The notes beneath the pieces were generated by a model. It searched no databases, was not told the DNA's origin, and saw only the letters and a list, made by a program, of their open reading frames with translations. Made by a program: the position numbers and the translations under genes. From contig CAYPOT010000084.1 in NCBI GenBank assembly GCA_964412455.1, positions 1 to 15,975 of the forward strand: 15,975 nt of DNA, in the 5' to 3' direction. Origin of the DNA: JAAXXJ01 sp964412455 (GTDB lineage Bacteria > Nitrospirota > UBA9217). Of this stretch, positions 1 through 7,364 are shown piece after piece (position 1 is the first letter of the stretch; each line of letters opens with the position of its first letter).

Positions 1-50
1 TTCGGTAAAATATTCTATCCATTTTGAGAAGCTTTTGATTCCTTAGTTAC
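1..50. repeat. Partial copy of an intergenic repeat tail
   Basis: The first ~50 bases resemble the tail of the tandem repeat units found before the kinase gene. GGTAAAATATTCT, then TTTTGAG and TTTGATTC, line up with 7318-7355, with roughly 31 of 37 bases identical by eye. The copy is cut by the window edge, so its other arm cannot be seen. Confidence 0.5.
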
Positions 51-140
51 TAATGTCCGTTGAAGTTCGTTTAAACTGAATATGTTCCGAATTAGCCAGT
101 TTTCTTTTACTTACTCTGTTTTTATTTCAAGATCTGCATT

Positions 141-180
141 TCTCTGCGACCTCGCTTAGAAGCGCCTACTTTTGGCTGCG
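141..180. repeat. CTCTGCGACCTCGC repeat, inverted copy at 3357-3396
   Basis: This ~40-base block (CTCTGCGACCTCGC, then GAAGCGCCTACT, then GGCTGCG) recurs as its reverse complement at 3357-3396 with about 36 of 40 bases matching. The two copies flank the 151-residue protein gene and the acyl-CoA synthetase gene. Between about 190 and 470 I see no gene and no clear repeat. Confidence 0.6.
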
Positions 181-450
181 ATCTCTGCGGTAAAATATCT
201 TTCATTTATTCATAGAACTTTAGACAGTACCTCTGTTCCTGCAAGCGCTGGTAATTCTTTGGAAACTTGATCAATCATAACACAGAGAGAGGACAGTCTG
301 GGGCAAATCTCCTTTGCGTGCCATGTTGCCTTTCCGCCAGTTTACAGGCAAGTGAAGCGCCTTTGGAAACGCGGGCATTAAGTCTTTACCCGAACGAAAA
401 AAGAAAGTTGTGCAATAATCGCTCATAACGGCTGCGCGCCAAGGAAGTGC

Positions 451-479
451 TTTAATTCCTCCCGCTGTTTTAGTACAAT
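451..479 (+). promoter_or_regulatory. Possible promoter for the 539-994 gene
   Basis: A -10-like TACAAT lies at 474-479 and a weak -35-like TTTAAT at 451-456, with a 17-base spacer. Transcription would start near 486. The -35 match is poor, so the call is tentative. Confidence 0.35.
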
Positions 480-486
480 ATATCAT

Positions 487-508
487 CTGCCGCGCTTATC
501 GGCGGCAG
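487..508 (+). promoter_or_regulatory. 5' leader hairpin
   Basis: CTGCCGC (487-493) and GCGGCAG (502-508) form a perfect 7-bp stem with an 8-base loop. It lies between the putative transcription start and the Shine-Dalgarno at 527-532, so it would sit at the very 5' end of the mRNA. It may stabilise the message or be a protein-binding palindrome. It has no T-run, so it is not an intrinsic terminator. Confidence 0.4.
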
Positions 509-538
509 AACAAGCAACGTTCTTCCAGGAGGAGCCCA

Positions 539-994
539 ATGAATACGCTCCTGTTCCTGAACACACTCCAGACGATCCTGCTGCTGGCGATCGCGGCGGG
601 GACGGCCTTCCTTGTCTATCGGGCCCACTACGGCGCCAGGGGTACAAGGATGTCCCTGCATACGAGGCGGCGGGAAGTGTTTGCCGATGTGGTCCGGATC
701 CTGACCAGGCTCGGCAAGACGGGCGAGCTCGGGAAGGAGGAGCTTCTGGATTTCCGGTCCCGTACGCAGGACGCGGCCCTGCTTTTCGACGAGGAGCTCG
801 CGGCTTATATCGACGAGATCTATACGCGCGGCGTGAAGCTCATGAGCACCGGTGAAGCCATGAAGGGAACCGCGCTGCCCATAGGCGAGGAGCGCGACGA
901 GATCACCGTGGAAAACGCGAGGCACACCATCTGGCTTGCCGACCAGATCGCCATGGTCAGAAAAAAGTTCGAACGCTACCCGGGCCTCAAGTAA
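539..994 (+). CDS. Small N-terminally membrane-anchored protein, function unknown
   Basis: This gene encodes 151 residues. The start is set by a strong Shine-Dalgarno AGGAGG at 527-532, six bases before the ATG. Residues ~4-26 (LLFLNTLQTILLLAIAAG...) form one hydrophobic segment followed by basic residues (RAHYGARGTR, then RRR). That suggests a single transmembrane anchor with the rest, about 115 charged and probably helical residues, in the cytoplasm. I see no catalytic motif and do not recognise the family. It precedes the acyl-CoA synthetase by 170 bases of pyrimidine-rich repeat and is probably transcribed separately. Codon use is G+C-rich like its neighbours. The coding call is firm; the function is unknown. 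Confidence 0.8.
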   Translation: MNTLLFLNTLQTILLLAIAAGTAFLVYRAHYGARGTRMSLHTRRREVFADVVRILTRLGKTGELGKEELLDFRSRTQDAALLFDEELAAYIDEIYTRGVKLMSTGEAMKGTALPIGEERDEITVENARHTIWLADQIAMVRKKFERYPGLK

Positions 995-1004
995 CTGTCG
1001 ACGC

Positions 1005-1128
1005 GGCCCCTTGTCTTGTTGTCGCCCCGTCTCCCTGTCCCCGTGTCACGTTGTTGCCTTGTCCCCTTGCCCCGCGCCTCCGCGTCATGACTTTGCCCTG
1101 TCACCGTGTCCCCCTATCCTCCTCTGCC
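1005..1128. repeat. Pyrimidine-rich degenerate GTCNCCNTGTC repeats
   Basis: The gap between the stop at 994 and the promoter at 1129 is C/T-rich on the + strand. It consists of loose repeats of words such as CCCTGTCCCCGTGTC and CCTTGTCCCCTTG. An open frame runs through it in phase with the synthetase gene (from 936), but the translated stretch is Ser/Pro/Cys-rich low complexity and is not part of the enzyme. Confidence 0.55.
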
Positions 1129-1157
1129 TTGACCTTCCCGCCTGCCTCGACTACACT
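1129..1157 (+). promoter_or_regulatory. Putative leaderless promoter of the acyl-CoA synthetase gene
   Basis: A -35-like TTGACC (1129-1134) and a -10-like TACACT (1152-1157) are separated by the ideal 17 bases. Transcription would begin at or next to the ATG at 1164. There is no Shine-Dalgarno before that ATG, so the mRNA is probably leaderless. Confidence 0.5.
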
Positions 1158-1163
1158 TACACT

Positions 1164-3257
1164 ATGCTTTCCGCCTTGTTCAACCCGCGATCCATCGCGG
1201 TCATCGGCGCATCTGTTGACCCGAAAAAAGTCGGCCACGCCGTGCTCAACAATCTCATCCAGTACCGCTATGGGGGAAAGCTCATCCCGATCAATCCCTC
1301 GTCCCCCGATATCCTGGGGCTCAAGGCGTTCCCCACGGTATCGGCTGCCGGAAGCGCCGTGGACCTGGCGATCATCGCCGTGCCGGCCAGGTTCGTGCCG
1401 GATACGCTCATCGACTGCTCGACCGCCGGCATCAAGACGGCGGTGATCCTGAGCGCGGGGTTCAAGGAGGCGGGCGCCGAAGGAACGCTGCTGGAGCAGA
1501 GGATCAAGGACATCGCCCGGGAACGGGGCATCCGCGTCCTGGGCCCCAACTGCCTCGGCGTCATCAACACGGGCAACGACATGAACGCGACCTTCGCGGG
1601 AGGCATGCTGCCCAGGGGGCGGATCGCCTTCTTTTCGCAGTCCGGCGCGCTGGGCATCGCCATCCTGGACTGGGCCCTGGGAAACAAGATCGGCTTCTCC
1701 AAATTCATCAGCCTGGGGAACAAAGCGGACCTGAACGAGATCGACTTCATCGAGTACCTCGCCGGCGACCCCGACACGGACATCATCCTGGGCTACATTG
1801 AGGACGTGGTGAGCGGCACACGGTTCCTCAAAGCGGCCTCGCAGGCAACGCGGACGAAGCCCGTCGTTCTGCTCAAGTCCGGCGGCACCGAGGCGGGCGC
1901 ACGGGCAGCGTCGTCCCACACCGGCGCGCTTGCCGGGTCCGACGTGGCCTTCGACGCCGCGTTCCGGCAGTCCGGCGTGATCCGTGCGTCGGGCATCGAA
2001 GAGCTTTTCGACATGGCCATGACGTTCTCGGGCAGGAAGCTTCCCGCGGGGAACCGGCTGCTCATCGTCACCAACGCCGGCGGGCCCGGGATCCTCGCGG
2101 CCGACACGGCGGAGCGCATCGGCGTCAAGCTGCCCCAGATGACGACGGAGACCCTCGACAGCCTCATCAAGCGGCTCCCGCCCAGCGCCTCGGTCTACAA
2201 CCCGGTGGACCTGATCGGCGACGCCACGTCGGAGCGGTATGCCGTCGCCCTGGAAAAAGGCGTGGCCGACCCGAACGTGGACGGCGTGCTCGTGATCCTG
2301 ACGCCCCAGGCCATGACCGACGTGGACAACGTCGCCAAACTGGCCATACGGACGGCAGCGACAACGGAGAAACCGATCATTACTTCGTTCATGGGATCGC
2401 TCAGTGTGAAGAGCGCCGTTGAGCGGCTGAAGCAGGAGTCCATCCCGAACTTCTCCTATCCCGAGACGGCGGTCAGGGCCTTCAAGAACCTGGCCGACTA
2501 CCGCCAGTGGCAGAGCGTGAAGGACGAGGAGATCACGACCGGCTGGTTCAACGAGGACGCCGTGCAGGACCAGATCGACGCCCTGCTGAAACGCGGGATT
2601 TACCAGATCGGCGAGGAAGAGGCAATGGCCATTCTCGCCAACTACGGCTTCACCTTTCCTAAGCGGACTTTGGCAAGGACCTCGCGGGAGGCCGCGGCCG
2701 CTGCCGCGGCGATCGGGTTCCCGGTGGTGATGAAGATCTCGTCCCCAGACATCCTGCACAAGACCGACGTGGGCGGCGTGAAGGTGGGTGTGAAGTCGGT
2801 AAAGGAGGCCGAAGACGCCTTCCTGTCCATTACGGCGACCGCCCGGCGGTTCATGCCCCAGGCCTACATCAAGGGTGTCATGGTCTACGAGATGGTCAAA
2901 GGGGGCAAGGAGGTCATTTTGGGCGTCACCAGCGACCGGACCTTCGGACCCATGATCATGTTCGGCCTGGGCGGCATCTACGTCGAAGTGCTGAAGGACG
3001 TGTCCTTCCGCATTGCGCCGGTCGCTCGCAGGGACGCCCTGGCCATGGTGAACGAGATCCGGACCGTGGGCCTCCTCAAGGGGGCGCGCGGCGAAAGGGC
3101 CGTCGACCTTGACGCCATCGCCGACAACATCGTCCGGCTCTCGACGCTCGTGACGGCCTTCCCGGAGATCCAGGAACTGGACATCAACCCGCTCGTGGTG
3201 AGGGAACAGGGAGCCGTTGCCCTTGATGCACGCATCATCTTCTCGCAGCCATCATGA
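1164..3257 (+). CDS. ADP-forming acetate/acyl-CoA ligase, fused alpha-beta
   Basis: The 697-residue protein probably catalyses acyl-CoA + ADP + Pi <=> carboxylic acid + CoA + ATP, a substrate-level phosphorylation step in the cytoplasm. Order of domains: CoA-binding Rossmann fold (~1-125, beginning LFNPRSIAVIGAS), succinyl-CoA-ligase-like region with GRIAFFSQSGALG (~130-290), linker, then an ATP-grasp domain (~480-697). Both family phospho-relay histidines are visible: H252 in SSHTGALAG and H532 in ILHKTDVGGVKVG. The length matches single-chain archaeal-type and bacterial Acd enzymes of ~700 residues. I chose the ATG at 1164 because homology starts there and a promoter sits immediately upstream; the longer in-frame opening from 936 is low-complexity repeat. 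The acyl substrate cannot be told from sequence. The next gene encodes a DRTGG protein that fits the same metabolism. Confidence 0.93.
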   Translation: MLSALFNPRSIAVIGASVDPKKVGHAVLNNLIQYRYGGKLIPINPSSPDILGLKAFPTVSAAGSAVDLAIIAVPARFVPDTLIDCSTAGIKTAVILSAGFKEAGAEGTLLEQRIKDIARERGIRVLGPNCLGVINTGNDMNATFAGGMLPRGRIAFFSQSGALGIAILDWALGNKIGFSKFISLGNKADLNEIDFIEYLAGDPDTDIILGYIEDVVSGTRFLKAASQATRTKPVVLLKSGGTEAGARAASSHTGALAGSDVAFDAAFRQSGVIRASGIEELFDMAMTFSGRKLPAGNRLLIVTNAGGPGILAADTAERIGVKLPQMTTETLDSLIKRLPPSASVYNPVDLIGDATSERYAVALEKGVADPNVDGVLVILTPQAMTDVDNVAKLAIRTAATTEKPIITSFMGSLSVKSAVERLKQESIPNFSYPETAVRAFKNLADYRQWQSVKDEEITTGWFNEDAVQDQIDALLKRGIYQIGEEEAMAILANYGFTFPKRTLARTSREAAAAAAAIGFPVVMKISSPDILHKTDVGGVKVGVKSVKEAEDAFLSITATARRFMPQAYIKGVMVYEMVKGGKEVILGVTSDRTFGPMIMFGLGGIYVEVLKDVSFRIAPVARRDALAMVNEIRTVGLLKGARGERAVDLDAIADNIVRLSTLVTAFPEIQELDINPLVVREQGAVALDARIIFSQPS

Positions 3258-3356
3258 CAAGATCCATGCGAACATCTGCGTGCAATCCGGCGCAAACTGG
3301 GTTATAGTCAAGGTGGTGATGGTGTCAGAATATTAAAGAGAAAGAATCTTTTTTGC

Positions 3357-3396
3357 CGCAGCCAGGAGTAGGCGCTTCCAGGCGAGGTCGCAGAGG
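3357..3396. repeat. Inverted copy of the 141-180 repeat
   Basis: CGCAGCCA, then GTAGGCGCTTC, then GCGAGGTCGCAGAG is the reverse complement of 141-180 with about four mismatches. It lies ~100 bases after the synthetase stop, in a 346-base gap without genes. Confidence 0.6.
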
Positions 3397-3464
3397 AAGG
3401 CTGGCATTGGAATTAATAGCAATGCACGTTAAAGAATCTATTTCAAATCAAGATAGAATGAATA

Positions 3465-3571
3465 TTTCTCGCAGAGGCGCAGAGCTCGCAGAGAAAACGA
3501 TAACTACTTTAACAACGTAGCAAAGCGTAAAGGTTTGAATTAACTCCGCGTCCTCTGCGGTAAGAGATTTT
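3465..3571. repeat. CGCAGAGG-type intergenic inverted repeat
   Basis: A left arm with CGCAGAGGCGCAGAG (3470-3484) and a right arm with CTCCGCGTCCTCTGCGG (3544-3560) are approximate reverse complements across a 60-base AT-rich centre. This resembles the widespread CGCAGAGACGCAGAG intergenic repeats of environmental bacteria. It ends just before the ribosome binding site of the next gene and may supply part of its leader. Confidence 0.6.
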
Positions 3572-3603
3572 GACAATATGAAAAAGGTTCCCAGGAGGAA
3601 GGA

Positions 3604-4668
3604 ATGATCCCGATTTTCATCGCGTCCAACACCCCCTATGCCGGAAGAACGTTCGTCTCGCTCGGGCTGGCCATGAAGCTCAAGGAGATGGACTACGACG
3701 TAGGGTATATGAAGCCCCTCGGCACGGTGCCGGTGAAATCCGGCCCGGCGATCTACGATGCCGATGCCCTCTTCGCCCGGGAAGTCCTCGGTCTCACGGA
3801 CCCGATCGAAACGGTCTCGCCCTTCGTGCTGGACTTCGAGCAGCAGGCTAAACTTCTTGCCGGCGAGGTGAAGGACGCGCAGAAGCGAGTCCTGGCCGCG
3901 TTCCGGTCGCTCAAGAAGAAAGACATGACGATCATCGGCGGCGCGGGCGATCTCTTCCAGGGAGCGCTCACCGGCCTTGACGCCCTCACGCTTGCAGAGT
4001 CGATGAAGGCCTTCGTGCTCTTCGTCGAACCCTGGCGCGGCGACTCCTCGATCGACGCCATTTACGGCTCCGCTCAGCTCTTCGGCAGCCGTTTCGCCGG
4101 CGCGGTCCTGAACAAGGTGCCCGAAGCGGCTATGTCCCGCGTGAAGCAGGAGATCAAGCCTTTTCTGTTAAAAAAGGGCGTAACGCTGTTCGGCGCCTTC
4201 CCGAAGGACCGCTTCCTCGAATCCGTGACCGTGCGCCAATTGAGCGACATCCTGAACGGCAAAGTGCTGAGCGGCGAGACCCGTCTCGATGAGTCTGTGG
4301 AAAACTTCCTCATCGGCGCCATGGACGTGGACAGCGCCCTCACCTATTTCCGCAGGACGCCCAACAAGGCGGTCATCACCGGGGCCCATCGCTCGGACAT
4401 CCAGCTCGCGGCGATGGAGACCTCGACCAAGTGCATTATCATCACCGGAGGCCTTCAGACGAACGAGGTTGTGCTCGGCAAGGCGCGCGCGACCAACACG
4501 CCGATCCTGTCGGTGCCCGACGACACCTTCAGCACCATCAATAAGATCGAACAGCAAGTCGGAAAAACCAGCATCCGCGAGCGGAAGAAGGTCGAGCGGG
4601 CCAAACAGATCCTCGATGCCGAGTTCGACATGTTCGGATTTTTGACGAGCGTGAAGGCGAAGGTCTGA
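3604..4668 (+). CDS. BioD-like / DRTGG-domain protein (phosphotransacetylase N-terminal family)
   Basis: The 354-residue protein has an N-terminal P-loop, BioD/CobB-like domain (~1-220) with the motif VGYMKPLG, and a C-terminal DRTGG domain (~245-345) with ITGAHRSDIQLAAMETS and IIITGG. The same two-domain unit forms the N-terminus of long bacterial phosphotransacetylases. Here the catalytic PTA domain is absent, as in stand-alone family members. The Walker A-like segment reads NTPYAGRT, with Arg15 where Lys is usual. A regulatory or nucleotide-sensing role in acetyl-CoA/acetate metabolism is inferred from the family and from the acyl-CoA synthetase upstream. The start is set by AGGAGG at 3593-3598, five bases before the ATG. 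Family assignment is solid; molecular function is not established. Confidence 0.85.
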   Translation: MIPIFIASNTPYAGRTFVSLGLAMKLKEMDYDVGYMKPLGTVPVKSGPAIYDADALFAREVLGLTDPIETVSPFVLDFEQQAKLLAGEVKDAQKRVLAAFRSLKKKDMTIIGGAGDLFQGALTGLDALTLAESMKAFVLFVEPWRGDSSIDAIYGSAQLFGSRFAGAVLNKVPEAAMSRVKQEIKPFLLKKGVTLFGAFPKDRFLESVTVRQLSDILNGKVLSGETRLDESVENFLIGAMDVDSALTYFRRTPNKAVITGAHRSDIQLAAMETSTKCIIITGGLQTNEVVLGKARATNTPILSVPDDTFSTINKIEQQVGKTSIRERKKVERAKQILDAEFDMFGFLTSVKAKV

Positions 4669-4700
4669 CCGGGGGCGCGGAGCAGGCATGGGGCTAGACT

Positions 4701-4947
4701 TTGACAGGATAACAGGATTGACAGGTAAAGACGAACCAAGAATTCAACGCAGATCATTCGACACGCTCATGATGGTGAGCAACGTCGAACCATTTTCGCT
4801 GGAATCCTTATGACAGAAACATGAAAGTTCTTTGGTTTTACAGCGCCAATCATAGTTTTTCATAGTTATTTCAGCGTTGAAGACCTCTTTTGATCTTATC
4901 CTGTAATCCTGTCTAATTAACTCTTTGGTTCCTGCTTGTCCGGATTA
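4701..4947. repeat. ACAGGAT-type intergenic inverted-repeat element
   Basis: GACAGGATAACAGGATTGACAGG (4703-4725) pairs with TCTTATCCTGTAATCCTGTC (4894-4913). A nested perfect pair TTCAACGC (4743-4750) / GCGTTGAA (4874-4881) lies inside. The right edge (4921-4947) is the reverse complement of the CCGGACAAGC...GGAACCAAA module seen at 7192 and 7365. The element fills the gap between the DRTGG gene and the aldehyde dehydrogenase gene and overlaps the latter's putative promoter. There is no open frame inside that looks like a gene. Confidence 0.65.
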
Positions 4948-4951
4948 AGAT
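4946..4951 (+). promoter_or_regulatory. Putative -10 box of the aldehyde dehydrogenase gene
   Basis: TAAGAT lies six bases before the ATG at 4958, and no Shine-Dalgarno is present. This fits a leaderless transcript as at 1164, 6381 and 11668. No good -35 hexamer is visible. Confidence 0.35.
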
Positions 4952-4957
4952 AACGCC

Positions 4958-6331
4958 ATGCCCACCACTCCCATCAAACGGCTGCTCCACGATCACCGCG
5001 CCTTCTTCGCGACGGGCAGAACAAAGGGCCTCACCTTTCGCCTCGAACAGCTCAGGGTCCTGAGAAAAGCCGTCATGGACAACGAGGACGCGATCTTCCA
5101 TGCGCTCAAGGAGGACCTGAACAAGCCCGCCTTTGAAGCCTATGGCAGCGAGACCGCCATTGTCCTTCACGAGATCGACCACGCTCTCCGCCACCTCCGG
5201 TTCTGGTCGAAGCCGCGGCGCGTCAGTACGCCGCTGGCGCATTTCCCCGCCAGGAGCTTCATCCATCCCGGGCCGTACGGCGTGGCCCTGATCATCGCTC
5301 CCTGGAACTTCCCGCTCCAGCTCATGCTGGCCCCCCTGGTCGGCGCTCTTGCTGCCGGCAACTGCGCCTTGCTCAAGCCATCCGAGGCGGCGCCCCACAC
5401 CTCCCGTGTCATCACGAAGCTCATCAGCGGAAATTTCGATCCGGCTTATGTGTCCGTCGTCGAAGGCGGCGCCGAGACAGCGCATTCCCTGCTGGAGGAA
5501 AAGTTCGACCATATCTTCTTTACCGGAGGTGTGGCCACCGGCAAACTCGTCATGGGAGCGGCGGCGAAGCACCTCACGCCGGTCACGCTGGAACTCGGCG
5601 GCAAGAACCCCTGCATCGTGGATGCGGACACCCCCCTTGACATCACGGCACGGCGGATCGTTTTCGGCAAGTTCTTCAATGCCGGCCAGAGCTGCGTCGC
5701 CGTTGATTATGTGCTCGTGGACAGGCGCATCAAGCAGGCACTCCTGTCGCGCATCCTCAAGTACGTGATAGAGTTCTACGGCGAGGACGCGTCCCGCAGT
5801 CCGGACTTCGGCCGGATCGTGAACGAGCCGCACTTCGAACGGCTGGTGAAGCTGCTCCAGGCCGGCGACGTCATCATCGGCGGAGGATCGGACCGGGCCG
5901 GCCGGTACATCGCGCCCACGGTCATCGACGGCATCACCGGCGGCGAGCCGATCATGGACGACGAGATCTTCGGCCCTCTTCTGCCGGTCATCGCCTACGA
6001 CGACCTTTCCGAGGCCATCGAATTCGTGAATCGCAGGCCCCGGCCCCTGGCGCTCTACTTCTTTTCCCGCAGCAAGGCCCGGCAGGAACGGGTGCTGGCC
6101 GAGACCTCGTCGGGAGGCGGGTGCATCAACGACACGGTCATACAGTTCAGCGTGACCAGGCTTCCCTTCGGCGGCGTCGGCGACAGCGGCATGGGCAAGT
6201 ACCACGGCAAAGCGAGCTTCGATACCTTTACCCACGAACGGAGCATCGTCAGGAACAACTTCCTGGTCGATGTCTTCCTGCGCTATCCTCCCTACCGGAA
6301 CCGCCTCAGGTGGCTGAGAAAACTGTTTTAA
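4958..6331 (+). CDS. NAD(P)-dependent aldehyde dehydrogenase, class 3 (ALDH3) type
   Basis: The 457-residue enzyme oxidises an aldehyde to a carboxylic acid with NAD(P)+. Visible motifs are the oxyanion Asn in APWNFPL (~114), the cofactor-binding FFTGGVATGK, the general-base Glu212 in LELGGKNPC, and the nucleophile Cys246 in NAGQSCVAVDYV. The short length, the KHLTPVTLELGGK segment and the C-terminal RYPPYRN region match ALDH3/YwdH-like enzymes rather than ~490-residue class 1/2 enzymes. These often act on medium- and long-chain or aromatic aldehydes; the substrate here is unknown. The acid produced could be linked to the acyl-CoA synthetase upstream, which is inference. No ribosome binding site precedes the ATG. 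The PhzF gene starts 49 bases downstream with its own -10 box. Confidence 0.92.
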   Translation: MPTTPIKRLLHDHRAFFATGRTKGLTFRLEQLRVLRKAVMDNEDAIFHALKEDLNKPAFEAYGSETAIVLHEIDHALRHLRFWSKPRRVSTPLAHFPARSFIHPGPYGVALIIAPWNFPLQLMLAPLVGALAAGNCALLKPSEAAPHTSRVITKLISGNFDPAYVSVVEGGAETAHSLLEEKFDHIFFTGGVATGKLVMGAAAKHLTPVTLELGGKNPCIVDADTPLDITARRIVFGKFFNAGQSCVAVDYVLVDRRIKQALLSRILKYVIEFYGEDASRSPDFGRIVNEPHFERLVKLLQAGDVIIGGGSDRAGRYIAPTVIDGITGGEPIMDDEIFGPLLPVIAYDDLSEAIEFVNRRPRPLALYFFSRSKARQERVLAETSSGGGCINDTVIQFSVTRLPFGGVGDSGMGKYHGKASFDTFTHERSIVRNNFLVDVFLRYPPYRNRLRWLRKLF

Positions 6332-6364
6332 ACTCGCTTTCCCCGGCAAAAACAGGGTCTCCTC

Positions 6365-6373
6365 TGCTATAAT
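6365..6373 (+). promoter_or_regulatory. Extended -10 promoter of the PhzF-family gene
   Basis: TGCTATAAT (6365-6373) is a perfect TATAAT with the TGn extension. It lies seven bases before the ATG at 6381, again without a Shine-Dalgarno. No clear -35 is seen. The message is likely to be leaderless. Confidence 0.55.
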
Positions 6374-6380
6374 TTCCCTT

Positions 6381-7175
6381 ATGGGACAGTCAGTCATCCA
6401 GATCGATGCGTTCACCGACAAACCCTTCTCAGGCAATCCCGCGGCGGTATGCCTCCTTGAGGAGCTGAGAGATGACCCGTGGATGCAGTCCGTCGCACGG
6501 GAAATGAACCTTTCGGAAACCGCGTTCCTGATCAGGCAGCCTGAGGGTTACGACCTCCGCTGGTTCACACCCGAGACCGAGGTGGACCTCTGCGGCCATG
6601 CAACGCTGGCCTCGGCCCACGTCCTGTGGGAGGATGGCCACGCACGCCTCGGCGAGGAGATCCGGTTCCTGACAAAGAGCGGCGTCCTTACCGCCCGCTG
6701 GAAGGACGGCTGGATCGAAATGGATTTCCCGGCGGAACCGGAGCGGCATGAGGTGCCTCCCGGCGAACTCCTCTCCGCGCTCGGCGTCGCACCGCTCTAT
6801 ACCGGCAAGAACCGGTTGAATGATTGGCTCGTCGAGATCGAGTCGGAAAACGTCCTTCGAAACCTCAAACCCGATCTCACCCTGCTGAGCACCGTCCCCA
6901 TGCGCGGCGTCATGGTGACCTCGCGTTCCATCACGAAAGGCTTTGACTTCATTTCGCGCTTCTTCGCCCCTTCTCTCGGCATCGGCGAGGACCCCGTCAC
7001 CGGCTCCGCCCACTGCTGCCTGGGTCCCTACTGGCAGAAACGGCTCAAGCGGTACACGCTGTATGCCTATCAGGCGTCGCAGCGGGGCGGCGTTGTCCAC
7101 GTGCGGGTCGCCGCCGACCGCGTTATCCTCTCCGGGCAGGCAATGACCATCATGAGGGGCGATCTTCTGATATAA
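6381..7175 (+). CDS. PhzF-family isomerase/epimerase-like protein
   Basis: The 264-residue protein has the diaminopimelate-epimerase-like double-domain fold expected of PhzF proteins. It begins with the signature QIDAFTDKPFSGNPAAVC. The catalytic glutamate is E46 in NLSETAFL, followed by LRWFTPETEVDLCGHATLA. The second half carries FFAPSLGIGEDPVTGSAHC, matching the conserved GxxEDPVTGSAH region. In Pseudomonas, PhzF isomerises trans-2,3-dihydro-3-hydroxyanthranilate during phenazine synthesis. No other phenazine genes are near, so this is one of the many stand-alone members of unknown substrate, and the phz name should not be taken as function. The length is normal for the family (~260-300). 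It has its own TATAAT just upstream. Confidence 0.9.
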   Translation: MGQSVIQIDAFTDKPFSGNPAAVCLLEELRDDPWMQSVAREMNLSETAFLIRQPEGYDLRWFTPETEVDLCGHATLASAHVLWEDGHARLGEEIRFLTKSGVLTARWKDGWIEMDFPAEPERHEVPPGELLSALGVAPLYTGKNRLNDWLVEIESENVLRNLKPDLTLLSTVPMRGVMVTSRSITKGFDFISRFFAPSLGIGEDPVTGSAHCCLGPYWQKRLKRYTLYAYQASQRGGVVHVRVAADRVILSGQAMTIMRGDLLI

Positions 7176-7191
7176 TAAGATCCGCAATCAC

Positions 7192-7364
7192 CTAACCCGG
7201 ACAAGCCGGAACCAAAATTTGCCACGAAGACTCTAAGTCACGAAGAACAGCGAGAACTGCTTAAGGTACTGTTTTAATGATTAGATTAAGGCCGTACTTT
7301 GTGTCTTCGTGCCTTCGTGGCAAAATATTCTTGCCGTTTTGAGTAGAATTTGATTCGTAACTGA
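7192..7364. repeat. Tandem intergenic repeat unit A with internal inverted repeat
   Basis: The unit opens with CTAACCCGGACAAGCCGG (7192-7209). It then has arm 1 (GCCACGAAGAC, 7221-7231) and arm 2 (GTGTCTTCGTGCCTTCGTGGC, 7301-7321), which are imperfect reverse complements. It ends with an AT-rich tail (AAAATATTCTTGCC...). The opening sequence recurs exactly 173 bases later. It contains no gene. Confidence 0.75.

Noticed and set aside
271..486. 71-residue minus-strand open frame upstream of the first gene
   Set aside because: It has no recognisable domain, no clear ribosome binding site and no coding-like composition. It also lies across the likely promoter of the 539 gene.
936..1163. In-frame N-terminal extension of the acyl-CoA synthetase
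   Set aside because: It overlaps the previous gene and translates C/T-rich repeats into low-complexity Cys/Ser/Pro sequence. Family homology and a promoter both begin at 1164.
1101..2759. Long minus-strand open frame inside the synthetase gene (likewise 4913-6436 and 7519-10203)
   Set aside because: These are shadow frames caused by high G+C third positions. Their translations are rich in Arg, Gly, His, Asp and Val, without domains.
6381..7175. Phenazine biosynthesis locus
   Set aside because: Only a PhzF-family protein is present and no other phz genes are near, so no phenazine pathway can be claimed.
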